From NCBI GenBank assembly GCA_036346205.1, contig JARFJB010001948.1:158501-222500 (forward strand): 64,000 nucleotides of DNA, read 5' to 3'. The notes beneath the pieces are model-generated. The model did not search any database, was not told the DNA's origin, and worked only from the letters and a program-made list of their open reading frames with translations. Origin of the DNA: Vesta saturnalis (taxonomy: Eukaryota; Arthropoda; Insecta; Coleoptera; Lampyridae). Shown here in pieces: positions 22,194 through 33,099 of this stretch (position 1 is its first letter; every line of letters starts with the position of its first letter). The translations under genes and the position numbers were made by a program.

Positions 22194-23533
22194 GAAAGAA
22201 CGTCCTCGTTCATTGAATGTTTCTTTAGTAAGTCCTCTAATGGAATTGGAATTGCTTGTCGTTTGACAGTGATGTAATTTAATATTTTATGTCTAAATAC
22301 AAATATGGTAATACTAATAATGATAAAAATTATAAATAAGATACAGGTTGTTGACAAATGAGCTACATGTATAGGTTTTAATTCAATATTGTTTTCTAAT
22401 GATTTTGCTTCCTCTCTAAGATCTCTTATATTATCTAAATGTTTTTGTTTTATGTTTACAATTTTATTTGGTTTGTAGTCATTAATTTCAATATTTGGTT
22501 TGACACTAAAATTACTATAAGTATTAACAAATGTTTGTTTTTCAATTATTAATTTGCAGTCGTTGTCTGTTGATAATAAGACATTATTAATTACAGCAAA
22601 ATAGTCTATCTTCCCATTGCATTCTTCTGCAACTTGAACACTGTTTTTACATGAGATTAGAATATTTCCATTTTTTAATTGAGAAAAAAGTTTATAGTCA
22701 TTATTCACTATTGCGTATGCACATTGATTAGCGTTGTTTAAATCGCACTCACTAACTTGAGTTTTTTGAAGACACAGTGTTTGTTGTTCTATAGATTGGC
22801 ATTTTTCATCGGTCCATAATTCTTCATTTATACTTCTTAGGTTATACTGGTACGGTGGTAACATGACTTTATTTTGTAGATTAGGTATAGGGTAAATTCT
22901 GTGATATTGGTAAAATTGTGGGTTTAGGATAGGTATGTATAAAATACATGTGATCGTATCGTGTACAGATATAATTTGAAACTTTGAAAATTCTAATATT
23001 TTAAAAATGTGTACGGTATCTAATTCAATCAATTCAATTTTACTATAAATTAATTTTAAGTGATTTATTATTTTGAGAATTTCTTTATGAGAAATTATTT
23101 CTATATTGGTTATCTCTGAAAACGCTAAAGTTAATGTTCTCTCTATCTTCTGGAAGATATTTAAAATATTTGTGCATAACAAATTATTATATTGTACATT
23201 CATTTGTATTTCAAAAGTGTTGCTCAAATTTTTCATTGCTGTTATTGAGGCATTAATATTATATTGAAGTATTTTCTGATCATCAGAATATCTTTTGGTT
23301 ATATGATTAGCAAATGAAGTATACTGACTAACTTGTTTAATAACTTTGTCTTGATTTTTAAATAAGGTGTCTAAGTTTTTATTAATTTCTATTAAATCAT
23401 TATTATCAGGGTCACCTGTTATGTATTTAATAGCTGTACCTAAAACATTTATTAAGGCTCTTTTGGTAAGGCGACGATATTTGAATTTTTGTAATTTATC
23501 TTCGATCAATCTACAATTTTCTTTTAACACCAA
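22190..23533 (-). pseudogene. Env-like (F-type fusion glycoprotein) frame, 5' end out of frame
   Basis: 447 codons. Near residues 19-25 there is a basic furin-type cleavage site (YRRLTKR) followed by the conserved hydrophobic ALINVLGTAIKYITG stretch, as in the baculovirus-F/gypsy envelope family. Long helical segments follow, then a cysteine-rich region (about residues 240-330) and one membrane segment (about 397-418, CILFIIFIIISITIFVF) with a short cytoplasmic tail. Such proteins sit in the membrane and mediate fusion. Upstream coding-like sequence (about 23700-23534) lies in another frame, so the N-terminal part with any signal peptide is separated by a small indel near 23530-23560. As it stands the frame is probably not a functional envelope gene. 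Confidence 0.8.
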
Positions 23534-23700
23534 TTTGATTTTGTATTATTGAATTTAAATCTTTTTGTGTTTCTAGGATTAATATATTCTGTAAAATTTG
23601 GTAATAACTTGTTCCTAATTCGCTAATATTAAGATAAAAATAAAATTTATGGTAATGATTTAAAGTTCTTACTAAACCTAGGTTTTCATTGAAATATCCA

Positions 23701-25809
23701 TTACTTGGAACTATTTGGGTTTGAAGGCCCAGGATCTGGCCAATCAGGAGTATCCTGCAAATAAAATTTTCTTTTAGTGCGTTTGATTTTTCTTTGATGT
23801 ATATTAGCTTGTCTATTAGAGTGTTCTCGTATTCCTGTAACTTTATTGTTATCTATAGAAGTAACATGGACTTTGTCATAATACGGGTCAGTTTTTCGTA
23901 TTCTTTGTCTGGTGAAATACGCTACTGGTTCATTAACGATAGGGGGTTCTGCATTTTCATTGGCTCTTTTTAATCTTTGAGAGCCTTTCTCTAATTGTTT
24001 GTTGTATAATTGCTCATAAAATGGTAATATTTCATCTTTTCTTGTTTGGTTGTATAATTCATAAATAGTTTTATCAAGGTCTATTTCATGTGCGTTCAAA
24101 TTTTCATAAGGTCCATATAATAATGTAAAGGGAGTGTAACCTGTAGAGGAGTGAACTGATTGATTATATGTAGTTATTGCTGTTATCATAATATTTTTAA
24201 CATCATCACTATTTTTCTTTTGATTTTTCAGTATGCACATCTTTTCCAATAAGGTGGAATGTACCCTTTCAATCGACGAATTTGAGCTGCTGTTATAATT
24301 GGTTGTAAAGTGTAATTCTATTCGAAAAAGTTTACAGAATTCTTGAAATACTTTGTTTTTAAATTCTTTACCTTCATCACATACTATCTTTTTAGGGTAA
24401 CTGTGGTGAGAAAAATAATGTCTTAATTTATTTAGGATTGTTATACCTGTCGTATCTGTTATAAAATAAGCTTGAGTATATCGCGAAAATAAGTCGATTA
24501 TCGTTAAGAATTTATTTCCTTCAAAACTAAAAGTGTCGATGTGTACAACATCAAAGGGTTTTCTAGCAAGCAAGGGCCCTGAGAGTGGAAGTTTATAAGG
24601 GTTTCTATCATATTTATTAATTAAACAACTTTCGCAGTCATTAATTATTTTATTGATTTTAGTTTTCATATCAGGGAAATAATAATGTAATTTAAGGTGG
24701 TTATACGTTTCTATTATTCCGTTATGATTTAAATTATGGTAGTCTTCTATAATTTTACTCTGTGTATCTGAATTTTCTACATCTTTAACTAAAATATTAC
24801 TTTTGATAAATTTTACGTTATTATTAAATAATTGATGGGTCATAGTTAAAAATTTTGACTCTAATTCTTTATCTTTGAAATAAATTCCATACAATGTTTG
24901 AGGATTAGTTATTTGTTTAAACATTCGAGTTAAATTTTCTAGTTCTGATCCTTGTCTGATTGTTATGTCATAATTATTTTTCGAAAAAGGTTTTTCATGA
25001 TTAACATTAAATTGATCACCTAATCTTAAGATAATTCTGTTCATGAAGTAATTTACTGGTTTTTCGGAAATAGGCATAGTAAATATAGGATTCTCTTGTG
25101 CAGTGTGTTGAGTGATATCTGAATCTTTATTTTTATGAGTTAATATCTTTGGGGTTTCTATAAATTCGCATTCATTCGGTATTTCTGGATCTTCATCAAT
25201 ATTATTAAACAAAGAAGAAAGTTCGTCATTTGATTCTTTTACATTTAATTCTATTTTAGAAAGAGCGTCTGCAACTGTATTCTCTTTACCTTTTTTGCAA
25301 AGTGATATAATTTCGGCTTTTTCTTCTAAATTTAAGTGTTGCGTTCTAATTATGCTAGGTATGTCTAAATCAGAAAAATGTTCTTGAGGTTTTTCTTTTA
25401 ATTCAACATTAACAATTGGTTGGACATCGAGTTGTTGAATAAAATTAATGTCTAATGTTGTATCGGATCCTAATGGGATTCTACAGACACCGTTGTGTGC
25501 GCATGCTATCGATTCGGGAAGGTATAAGTTATTTAGTTTAATTTCAGGTATAATTACGTGACCTTCTTCAATATTTACAGGTATGTCGATAAAATTTTGG
25601 ACTGTTTGTTTAAGAGGTTTAAAATTTTTAGGGTTAAGTTCAAAGAAAAACGGTATTTTAACATTTCCTATCTCTAATATTTGAGTATTGTAATCAATTT
25701 TTGCTCCTAATTTTCGAAGATCTTCACTTCCAAGAAGTGCATCGAATCTATCATGCCATTCTAGTACGTGAAACTCTATCTCTTTATTTATATTAAATTC
25801 ATTTAACAA
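23701..25809 (-). CDS. Pol frame: protease end, linker and integrase; RT/RNase H deleted
   Basis: 702 codons; the annotated start is a TTG, and the frame continues a little upstream. Residues ~1-50 are the end of an aspartic protease (RFDALLGSEDLRKLG). A linker runs to ~170 (LNLEEKAEIISLCKK), where a reverse transcriptase should begin. Instead the frame goes at once to GKENTVADALSKIE, the end of RNase H. The integrase follows: an H-H-C-C zinc site (HNLNHNG...CESCLINKYD) and a DDE core with VVHIDTF, KIVCDEGKEF and SIERVHSTL, then a basic C-terminus. Integrases insert the DNA copy into the chromosome. The junction near 25288-25300 lies in an A-rich run. The frame is otherwise open, so loss was clean and in frame. 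Confidence 0.88.
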   Translation of the reverse strand: MLNEFNINKEIEFHVLEWHDRFDALLGSEDLRKLGAKIDYNTQILEIGNVKIPFFFELNPKNFKPLKQTVQNFIDIPVNIEEGHVIIPEIKLNNLYLPESIACAHNGVCRIPLGSDTTLDINFIQQLDVQPIVNVELKEKPQEHFSDLDIPSIIRTQHLNLEEKAEIISLCKKGKENTVADALSKIELNVKESNDELSSLFNNIDEDPEIPNECEFIETPKILTHKNKDSDITQHTAQENPIFTMPISEKPVNYFMNRIILRLGDQFNVNHEKPFSKNNYDITIRQGSELENLTRMFKQITNPQTLYGIYFKDKELESKFLTMTHQLFNNNVKFIKSNILVKDVENSDTQSKIIEDYHNLNHNGIIETYNHLKLHYYFPDMKTKINKIINDCESCLINKYDRNPYKLPLSGPLLARKPFDVVHIDTFSFEGNKFLTIIDLFSRYTQAYFITDTTGITILNKLRHYFSHHSYPKKIVCDEGKEFKNKVFQEFCKLFRIELHFTTNYNSSSNSSIERVHSTLLEKMCILKNQKKNSDDVKNIMITAITTYNQSVHSSTGYTPFTLLYGPYENLNAHEIDLDKTIYELYNQTRKDEILPFYEQLYNKQLEKGSQRLKRANENAEPPIVNEPVAYFTRQRIRKTDPYYDKVHVTSIDNNKVTGIREHSNRQANIHQRKIKRTKRKFYLQDTPDWPDPGPSNPNSSK

Positions 25810-25843
25810 AGGATATTTTACATTAATGTCATTTGATATACTT

Positions 25844-27211
25844 TTATTTAGACTTTTTACAGAAAAGGGTTTTTGAAATAAAAGTTCTGAAAAATTCTTT
25901 TGCTGGTTTCGGATTCATGATCGAATTTGAGGCTCCACTATCTATCAGAAGTTTTAAGTTAAATTCGGGAATAGTAATAAAGGGTAGTTTGGGTTTACTG
26001 ATTATGGTATTTAAGTCAAGGTTTTGTTGTTCCGAGGCTCTTAAATGAAAACTTTCATTTAATTCATTTTCATGAGTGGAACATTCTGGTAGGGAATCTT
26101 CGAATTCATCATTATTTTCGGAAAAGTTTGACGAATCCTCATCAAGGGGATTTACATCATTTGGAGATTCTACGTTAAAAAGTTCTTCGGATATGAAATT
26201 TCTGGGTCCATTGGATTTAAAGAAATTATTGCGTGTGTTATTTTGGAAGTGTTTATTAGTATTCCTAGTAGAAGTAGACATAGGGGTTGGTTTATAATCT
26301 GGTTTTCTTCCAAATACTTCGGAATTAGTGGGATATCTAGCCTGTATTGGTCTAGTTTGAAAATTAATAGGTCCACGAGGAAACTGATTTACGTTTGAAT
26401 TATTGTTATTACTTTGTTGAGGTAAAATCATTTTTTGATTAGGGTTATTAGGTAATGTGTTCGGATATTGATAATATTGTTGGAAAGGTGTTTTATATAA
26501 TGGTGGTTTTTGGTTAATTGGTTTTTGTGGGATTTGTCGGTTCAATGTCTTTTGTCGCATAAAATTCATGAAATTAGTCTGTTGTTTATAATTATCATAA
26601 TCTTTAAGTTTTAGTAAACAATCATCTAATGAAGTTACTGTTTTATACATTATAAATGACCTATATGGTTCTATCAAACCTACTATATAAGTGTCTAATG
26701 CTTTTTTGTTAAACATGTCTATTTTATATTTCTTTAATTCATCTTTAATTTCGGTTATATTTATGTGCTCTAGTAAATGTTGTAATTTAATTCTAATTCT
26801 TTCATAATAATCCTGATACGTTTCATTACTATACTGATAACAAGTAACTAAATCATTTTCTAAAAGATTTTCATTTCTACAATCACCAAATCTATTAATT
26901 AATGTGGTTTTAACTTGTGTCCATGTACTACAATTAGAAATAACTAACGGATCTCTAGCCGCACCTACTAATCTCGAACAACAAATTTCAAATAATAATT
27001 TATTTAAAGTACAATTTTCCGGATTTTTGTATAAATTCATAAATTTTTCTGATTGTTGTAAATAATAAGATAAATTTTTACTTCCTCCTTCATATAGAGG
27101 AACAATTTCCTTAGCCATGTTAATTTCTGTAAAATTGGCCATATTTTCTGAATTTGAATTATTTGAATTACTTAACCGTACAATTGGGGATCTATCTCTT
27201 ACGTGACTCAT
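25844..27211 (-). CDS. Gag-like frame with protease active site at its end
   Basis: 455 codons from ATG at 27211. The N-terminal two thirds are a capsid-like helical domain (EIVPLYEGGSKNLSYYLQQS, INRFGDCRNENLLENDLV, DYYERIRIKLQHLL), followed by an Asn/Pro/Gln-rich region without a CCHC zinc knuckle, as in errantivirus gags. The last ~50 residues contain KLLIDSGASNSIMN, the protease catalytic site. The frame then stops at 25844. The pol frame that continues the protease is offset +1 from gag, whereas errantiviruses usually use a -1 shift between gag and pol, so either a frameshift mutation splits the protease or an unusual recoding event is needed. Confidence 0.88.
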   Translation of the reverse strand: MSHVRDRSPIVRLSNSNNSNSENMANFTEINMAKEIVPLYEGGSKNLSYYLQQSEKFMNLYKNPENCTLNKLLFEICCSRLVGAARDPLVISNCSTWTQVKTTLINRFGDCRNENLLENDLVTCYQYSNETYQDYYERIRIKLQHLLEHINITEIKDELKKYKIDMFNKKALDTYIVGLIEPYRSFIMYKTVTSLDDCLLKLKDYDNYKQQTNFMNFMRQKTLNRQIPQKPINQKPPLYKTPFQQYYQYPNTLPNNPNQKMILPQQSNNNNSNVNQFPRGPINFQTRPIQARYPTNSEVFGRKPDYKPTPMSTSTRNTNKHFQNNTRNNFFKSNGPRNFISEELFNVESPNDVNPLDEDSSNFSENNDEFEDSLPECSTHENELNESFHLRASEQQNLDLNTIISKPKLPFITIPEFNLKLLIDSGASNSIMNPKPAKEFFRTFISKTLFCKKSK

Positions 27212-27533
27212 TCAAAAAATACTTATTCACATGTACTTATATATAAAATTAGGAAAAGAAAAGAAGAGAAAAAAAATAAAAACGTAAAAAGGTCTTACAA
27301 AATAAAGTTTGTTAATAGCATCACGGGTGGAAATGCCTAACGAGTTGTCCAATGGAAGTCGGGTTGCAGCAGCGTTCTGATTCTTTACTGAAGTGAAGTC
27401 CTTCTTGTAGGTGAAGTCCTTCGTAGTTTGGAAAGCAGTTGAACTCAGATGCAAGAACTTCCGGACGGTTGGTGGTTGTCGTAGGTAGCCAATTAAGTAT
27501 TAAAATACACTGTTGTTGGCTATCCTGTTCGCA
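27212..27533 (-). other. Leader (5' untranslated region) of the gypsy-like element
   Basis: Non-coding sequence between the primer-binding site and gag. A 75-codon frame here has no known features. It may hold a splice donor for an env message, but I could not fix one. Confidence 0.6.
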
Positions 27534-27539
27534 GCGCCA
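27522..27539 (-). promoter_or_regulatory. tRNA primer-binding site
   Basis: Immediately after the 5' LTR the minus strand reads TGGCGCTGCGAACAGGAT. A TGGCGC start is typical of gypsy-group elements primed by tRNA-Lys or tRNA-Ser. Which tRNA is used was not checked. Confidence 0.75.
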
Positions 27540-27863
27540 ATTATGTTTTTACTGTTTAAAATGTTTATTTTTAAAATATCGTATAATATTTTATTAAACA
27601 TTAATAAACAAATATAATGAGTAGTCACTAACTAACAGTTAATATGAGAACTAACACATCTATCCATCATCAAGTGGTTTTATAACTTCATTTTATCTGT
27701 CTTGATAGTGTTGAAAATAACAAAAATATTTCTTAGTAACAATGGTATTTGTATAAGTTGTGATATAAGTTATTAATACCTTATCTAATAATATGGAAAA
27801 TAACATTAGATACATTTCTTAATAATAAACATGATGCAATACTTATGTATTATTACTATAATA

Positions 27864-27868
<5 letters not shown>
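27540..27868 (-). repeat. 5' LTR of the gypsy-like element
   Basis: 329 bp, AGTTATATTATAG...ACATAAT on the minus strand, differing from the 3' LTR by one extra T. The AGT... start is as in gypsy LTRs. On the outside it abuts (AT)n, the likely TATA-type target. Confidence 0.95.
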
Positions 27869-27903
<35 letters not shown>

Positions 27904-28254
27904 GTGAAATGTAGCCAGAAAATGTAGAAAGTTTAAAAAAAAATTAAGTCGCTACCTTCAATAGTTCCAGATATATGAATTTTTATTCCAGAGCTTTGGA
28001 ATGCGCGTAAGCTTATCACGAAGAGCCGCGCGACGGAGTCGGTATTTTGCGTGAATCCGTTACAGCGGAGTAAAATCGCTCTTCTAACTCGCTGTTTTCT
28101 GAGGGTGCGTGAAACCGAAGGTATAACCAAATGAAACCTATACCATCTTGTTGAGAACACTTTGGGGCATAGGAAATGGAAATGTACAACCTTTTTTAGC
28201 AGGGCCGAACTTTGCAAATGGTGCTTAAACGCGACTGAGATCGAGTTAGAAAAA
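27869..28254. other. (AT)n tract and unassigned sequence
   Basis: AT run to 27900, then sequence with several ORF shadows and no recognised gene. Around 28010-28110 it is more GC-rich than its surroundings (GAAGAGCCGCGCGACGGAGT). Confidence 0.4.
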
Positions 28255-28405
28255 CTACGTTTTTCCTAACATTAACCGTGTACAATTTAAGCTTTTAATC
28301 TAAGATTCTGATTTTTTGTATACATATACCTGAAATATGAGTGCTTCTAATAGAAATTCAGGAATTTTGAAAATATTTAGTTTTTTAGTTGAAAAAATAA
28401 AATTG
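28255..28405. repeat. Dispersed repeat, copy 2
   Basis: Matches 20387-20532 in the same orientation (CTACGTTTTTCCTAACATTA ... GAAATTCAGGAATTTTGAAA). The two copies bracket the mariner plus gypsy-like block. Confidence 0.65.
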
Positions 28406-30935
28406 TCAGAATCGTCTCATCCAAAACTTCACCATGCGGGGAGTCACGTGAATTATTGAATAATAATAACATCGATGCTTCGACATGTTTTGGATAAGTT
28501 TATTTTAATTAATTACCATATTTACAAAATTAATTGTTTTCGATTTCAAAAATTACATTTTAGAAAATGAGGTTTTGTAATCTTTTAGAAATAGCACCGC
28601 TACTCTACATTTATAGATATTCTTATTTTCTTTCTAGATATAAGGCTAACGCATATGATTGAATGATGAAAAGTATGGTGCCGAGAGCGGCTAGTGGTGT
28701 TCTTGGTAACAGCGCGCATAAATACTAATTTAATTGTCAATGGGTGTGACAAAATTATACGTGACCTACCTTTACCAAACATCAAAGTACGGTGGCTAAT
28801 AAGAAAATATTACTTCATATATTATTTTCCGAATATATAACATATGGTTACTGAACAGTATGTCGCTTTGTATAGTATTATTTATTGTGCCAATAATTTT
28901 CAAACACTTAATTTGAAATTCAACTAAGTTGTATAAAAACTTGGTAGCGTTATATACCTCATTTGCATTAATAAACAAATTACGTATTTAAAATTTTGAA
29001 AAATAAACAGCTTGACAATGAATATATTATTACAAGCTGATTTACTAAAAAGTTAACGTTACAATCCAATTTGGATTTAGTTGTATAAGGCTTTGGTTGT
29101 AGTATTAAAAAGTAGTGTAGGTTGACATTAATTAAACGCAATAGTATATTAAAACACAAGTATCGTAGGACACTATTGAACGAATCCAGATTGGATAAGT
29201 GCGCCAATGAAATGGGTGTTTTGTTATTTTTTCTATTGAGGCAAATAATTTAAAGATATCAACAAGTTTGCATTAAAACTGACTAAATTCATTGAATAGA
29301 ATTTTTTAGATGTTTGGGTTGGTAATACTCAAATGTTATATAATAATGTCATTATAGGTTTAAGCCCGAGATAAAAAAAAATAGATATTTATCCTATGTG
29401 TTAAATTCATTACCAGCAAAAAGTTATACCCCAATCCTATGGGTGCCCGTGTTCTACTATTTAAAAGTACAACTCCACTAGAACTACATGTCAAATTTAG
29501 TTCATATGATTCAGTCCAAGATAATTTTTTTTATCTAGGGATTTATTATATATTTTAGCATAAACAGGTCTGATTGTATTGTGCTGTCAAATAAAACGTA
29601 AATCTTTATGTATTTTTTAGTACGTGATTTTACTGTGGTTATTTTACTCTTACATAATTCTCACTTATTGTGCATCAATTCAGGATAACATATATTGCAT
29701 AAATATTCCTATATAACATACCAATGCTATACATATCGGCATTCAAATGATTTGTACTAGACGTTTTAATAAGTGTGTAAATAACTTATTTGATTTACAG
29801 GTAATGATTGTATAAGCCGTAAACAGCTGTGATGGGTATAAAGCAAGTAAGCATAGCTTTCCCAATCCAAAGAAGAATTTGTCGCTTTTGAAAAACTATC
29901 ACAAGTAATGTACTATTAGGCTACTATCATTATACGATATTCTATTTAGAAAATTCATTACAACTGAACTGATTTGGATTAGATACAGTTTAATTTCATT
30001 TAGATGTCAATGTAATCATAGCATCCTTTATATAACCAATGATTATAGTAGTTTTGTGTATGAAATTGCATTGGAATATATTCTTGAAACTAAGCAATGC
30101 TTGTGCTTCATTTTTATCAAGAATCTTTAAAGTTGAAAATTGTTAATAGACGAATTATTTGAATTACTGCTTTTTAGTTTTACCCCATTCCGCAAGATGA
30201 CGCAATTTGTTGTTACAATTGTACCACATTAAGATTAACATCTATTTTCTTTTTTTATCTAGGGTTTAAACTCACAACTTAAGAATGTTAGATAATGTTA
30301 TATTCCCTTATTCATTCCGTTACAGAGCGATGAATACACATATTTATGTTTACAGTATAAATTGAATCATTTAATAAAATAAAACTGATCAATACATTTG
30401 TACTCATTAACAATTTCCTATTCAATTAGGTTCATAATTCAAGTCATTCAAGTAACAAAGAAGATGAATAATGTAGTTGTATGCCATTGAATAATCTTAT
30501 AAAAAATGAAAACATATTGTATACTTTTGCAAAGGCTTAATTATATATTCTTCTAAAATATTATCTGAAAAAGGTGATGATATATTCGTTTTAAATTTTT
30601 TTTTTTGTTTTAATTTATTTTCCATTATTTTGTGTTCCAATCACAGCTAGTGAGTCACGCGTTACATATTTGTCTTGATGGATGGGAAAGATGATGGGGT
30701 GTCCCGATATTGGATTATCAAATAGCAGAATGCTCCAGAAGTGAGAAAGGTGTCCCACTTAAGGGAATTACTTAAATTTCCTGTTAAATCAACGGTGGTG
30801 TTTGTCTTATGATGAGAAAGTGGTTCATACACTTGGCAATGTTATACGATGTCGGGGATCTACAGTGGGACATGCGGCCCACTATTGGTTATTCGATGTC
30901 CCACTTTTAGGACCTCAGGTTAATGAAACTTTATT
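28406..30935. other. IBTK intron 1, 2.5 kb without recognised gene
   Basis: AT-rich with only short random frames. Between 30690 and 30910 a GTGTCCC motif recurs (30698-30704, 30750-30756 and, as ATGTCCCACTTTTA, 30897-30910); this may be the 5' flank or end of the pogo-like element. Confidence 0.45.
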
Positions 30936-32434
30936 TTGTTTTTCAGCCAATTAAATCGGAAGGAAAAGAAGTATACAGATGCGAATATTAAAAACGCTTT
31001 AAAATCAATTGAAGAAGCACTTGGGCTTAGTGCCGCAGCGAAAAAATTTAGGATCTCAAGATCCTCATTGAGCCGAAAGGCACATCTAGAAACGGAGACT
31101 CTAGGAAACCAAAAGGTCCTTCAACTGTCTTCAGTGCTGCACATGAAGACGTTCTGGTAAAGTGGATAAAAACAATGGCGCGGTCTAGTTTCTGGTAAGC
31201 AAAGAGACTGATGTATAGTGTTACTAAACTAGCCAGGGATTTAAGGATATCTTACAGAGGCGAGACGTTCATTCCAAAGAGGAAGTGGCACAAGAGTTTC
31301 TTTCGACGTCAACCTGACATCGGCCTCCGCACCAGTCAGAATTTAACTTATATTAGAGAAGCAGTGAGACAGGAAGATATAAATGCTTGGTATAATGATG
31401 TATGGACGTACCTCATTGAAAATAATTTACAAGGTGGATGATCCTCGGAGAGTTCAACACGGAACCCAAAGCCGGGGCAATGAAAGATTCTAAGACAGTG
31501 TATCGACACGCACGGATTCCACTATCCATTGCAGAAGCCACGTCACGTCAAGCACTTGAGCTATTGGTAAATCAGAAAACGGCTGGATGACTCAAGAAAC
31601 ATTTTACGAGTATATAGCCAACAGTTTCGAGCTGTGGCTGACGGAGAATCAAATCCCCCGACCAGTTGTTCTTACAACCTGTCCGAATTTTGCAAGAAAA
31701 AAGGGATTGAGATGGTCGCCCTGTTCCCTAACGCGACCCACACCCTTCAACCTATGGACGTTGCTGTCTTTGAAACAAACCTGGAGGCAAAAGGCAGCAG
31801 AGTGGAGAATGGCCAACGAAGACAGACAAATCCAAAAGCAGGACTTCCCAGTAGTCCTGCAAAGTGTGCTTCAAACCTTAACTCGTGAAACCCTTCAGAG
31901 TAGGTTCCGTGCTTGTGGTATGACACCATGGAACCCAGACAAGGTAAAAGTGAATAGTAATGAGTTCACACCTGAAATAATACCTGTGGAAACTGGGCCA
32001 ACAAAATTAAAGATATTTTTGAAAGTTCTCAGACAAGAAATGGATTCTGAAGCGTATGAAGAGTTTAAAAGCTGCAGTCTAGGAGAGTGGAGAAAAAAAG
32101 AGCTTTTCAAAATGTGGAAACTTGTTTCTACCAAAATATCTGAAGAAAGGCAGTAAATTTAGCTCTATCTGCCTAAGTGTCTGAAGTAAGACCAATGTCA
32201 CCTAAACCATCCACTTCAGCTGCCTCTACCGAAGTGTCTGAAATAAGGCGTATTTCGCAAAGACTGAAAAATTCGCCTAATTTCGTAGAGGAACGACCAA
32301 CGTCTATTCCTTCAAATGTACCCTCTCCATTTAAAAGAAACCTTTTTAGGCCGAACCCTGCGCTAATAACCTCCAAACGATTGCAAAGGGAAAGATTGCC
32401 TGCGGTTACAACTCCACCACAAGTGATTGCTTGA
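30936..32434 (+). pseudogene. Pogo-like transposase (Psq HTH + CENP-B HTH + DDE_1), broken
   Basis: A TTTTGTTTTTCAG acceptor-like site lies just upstream at 30931-30945. The N-terminus is a pipsqueak-type helix-turn-helix: KYTDANIKNALKSIEEALGL, SAAAKKFRISRSSLSRKA. A second DNA-binding region (KLARDLRISYRGETFIPKRK, KSFFRRQPDIGLRTSQN) follows at 31214-31350. The catalytic domain reads GWMTQETFYEYIANSFELWL, then after shifts YNLSEFCKKKGIEMVALFPN and ATHTLQPMDVAVF, the hallmark LFPNATH..QP.D block of pogo/jerky-like proteins, then FPVVLQSVL and FRACGMTPWNPDKV. The last segment (32177-32434) is low-complexity. At least four frame changes and a stop at 31160 show that it is dead. Confidence 0.82.
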
Positions 32435-33099
32435 GGATGAACTCAAGGTGCAAGGTTTTGTAAGTGTAGACAATACAAATAAAAGTTTGCGGGAAAATGA
32501 TGAGTGTATTGTTCTCCTATGCCAAATAAAGGGAGTTATTTTAAACTCGCCCGAGGTCAATCGGGCCGAAAGAAAACTGACTTACGTTTTTTACGAAAAC
32601 TCTCCATCAATAAAAAAGTATAAGGTTAAATGACTAAGAAGATATCTTTCAGAACCGATTTTAAATACTCTGTATATTTTTTAATTCCCTGAGTTAATTA
32701 TCTCAACAATATGAACTAATGTTTAAAGCCCGATCGGTAACTTTGTCCGTACGAGACAATTTAGTTTATGCGCACACTGCATTGCTAACTTCACAAAGCT
32801 GTCCCGCAGTGTGATATTGCTACGGGATCGCTCTTTATTATCCTTTTGCTCACTTGCTTTACGATACATTGATTTTTGGTATGGTAAAGTTTTCCTTTTC
32901 CCCGTGATCACGTTTCACTGGTACAACCTTAGCAACAGTCTAGACTAATAATGAATTTTTACATTTAATTGCGCTATAGGGGGGTTTAAAGTTGGCCTTA
33001 ATTAAACTTAAATGGTCTTGTTTTGTTTGTCCTAAAGGGCACATTACTAGTACTATATTTTATTATAATCACAAATTGTGTGGAAAATGTCAGTTATAA
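32435..33099. other. 3' flank of pogo-like relic, no further gene
   Basis: An open stretch to 32633 may be the transposase's continuation, without recognisable motif. The rest is AT-rich intron. Confidence 0.35.

Larger units (their letters stand above)
21853..27868 (-). mobile_element. Gypsy/errantivirus-like LTR retrotransposon lacking RT/RNase H
   Basis: A 6.0-kb element on the minus strand: 5' LTR 27868-27540, primer-binding site, leader, gag (27211-25844), a pol frame (25809-23701), env-like frame (23533-22190), polypurine tract and 3' LTR 22180-21853. The two LTRs differ by a single T by eye, so insertion is recent. The pol frame passes from the protease/linker directly to the VADALS region at the end of RNase H, so the whole polymerase block is absent. 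The element cannot copy itself and would depend on enzymes in trans. It lies in the same orientation as IBTK inside intron 1. Confidence 0.93.
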
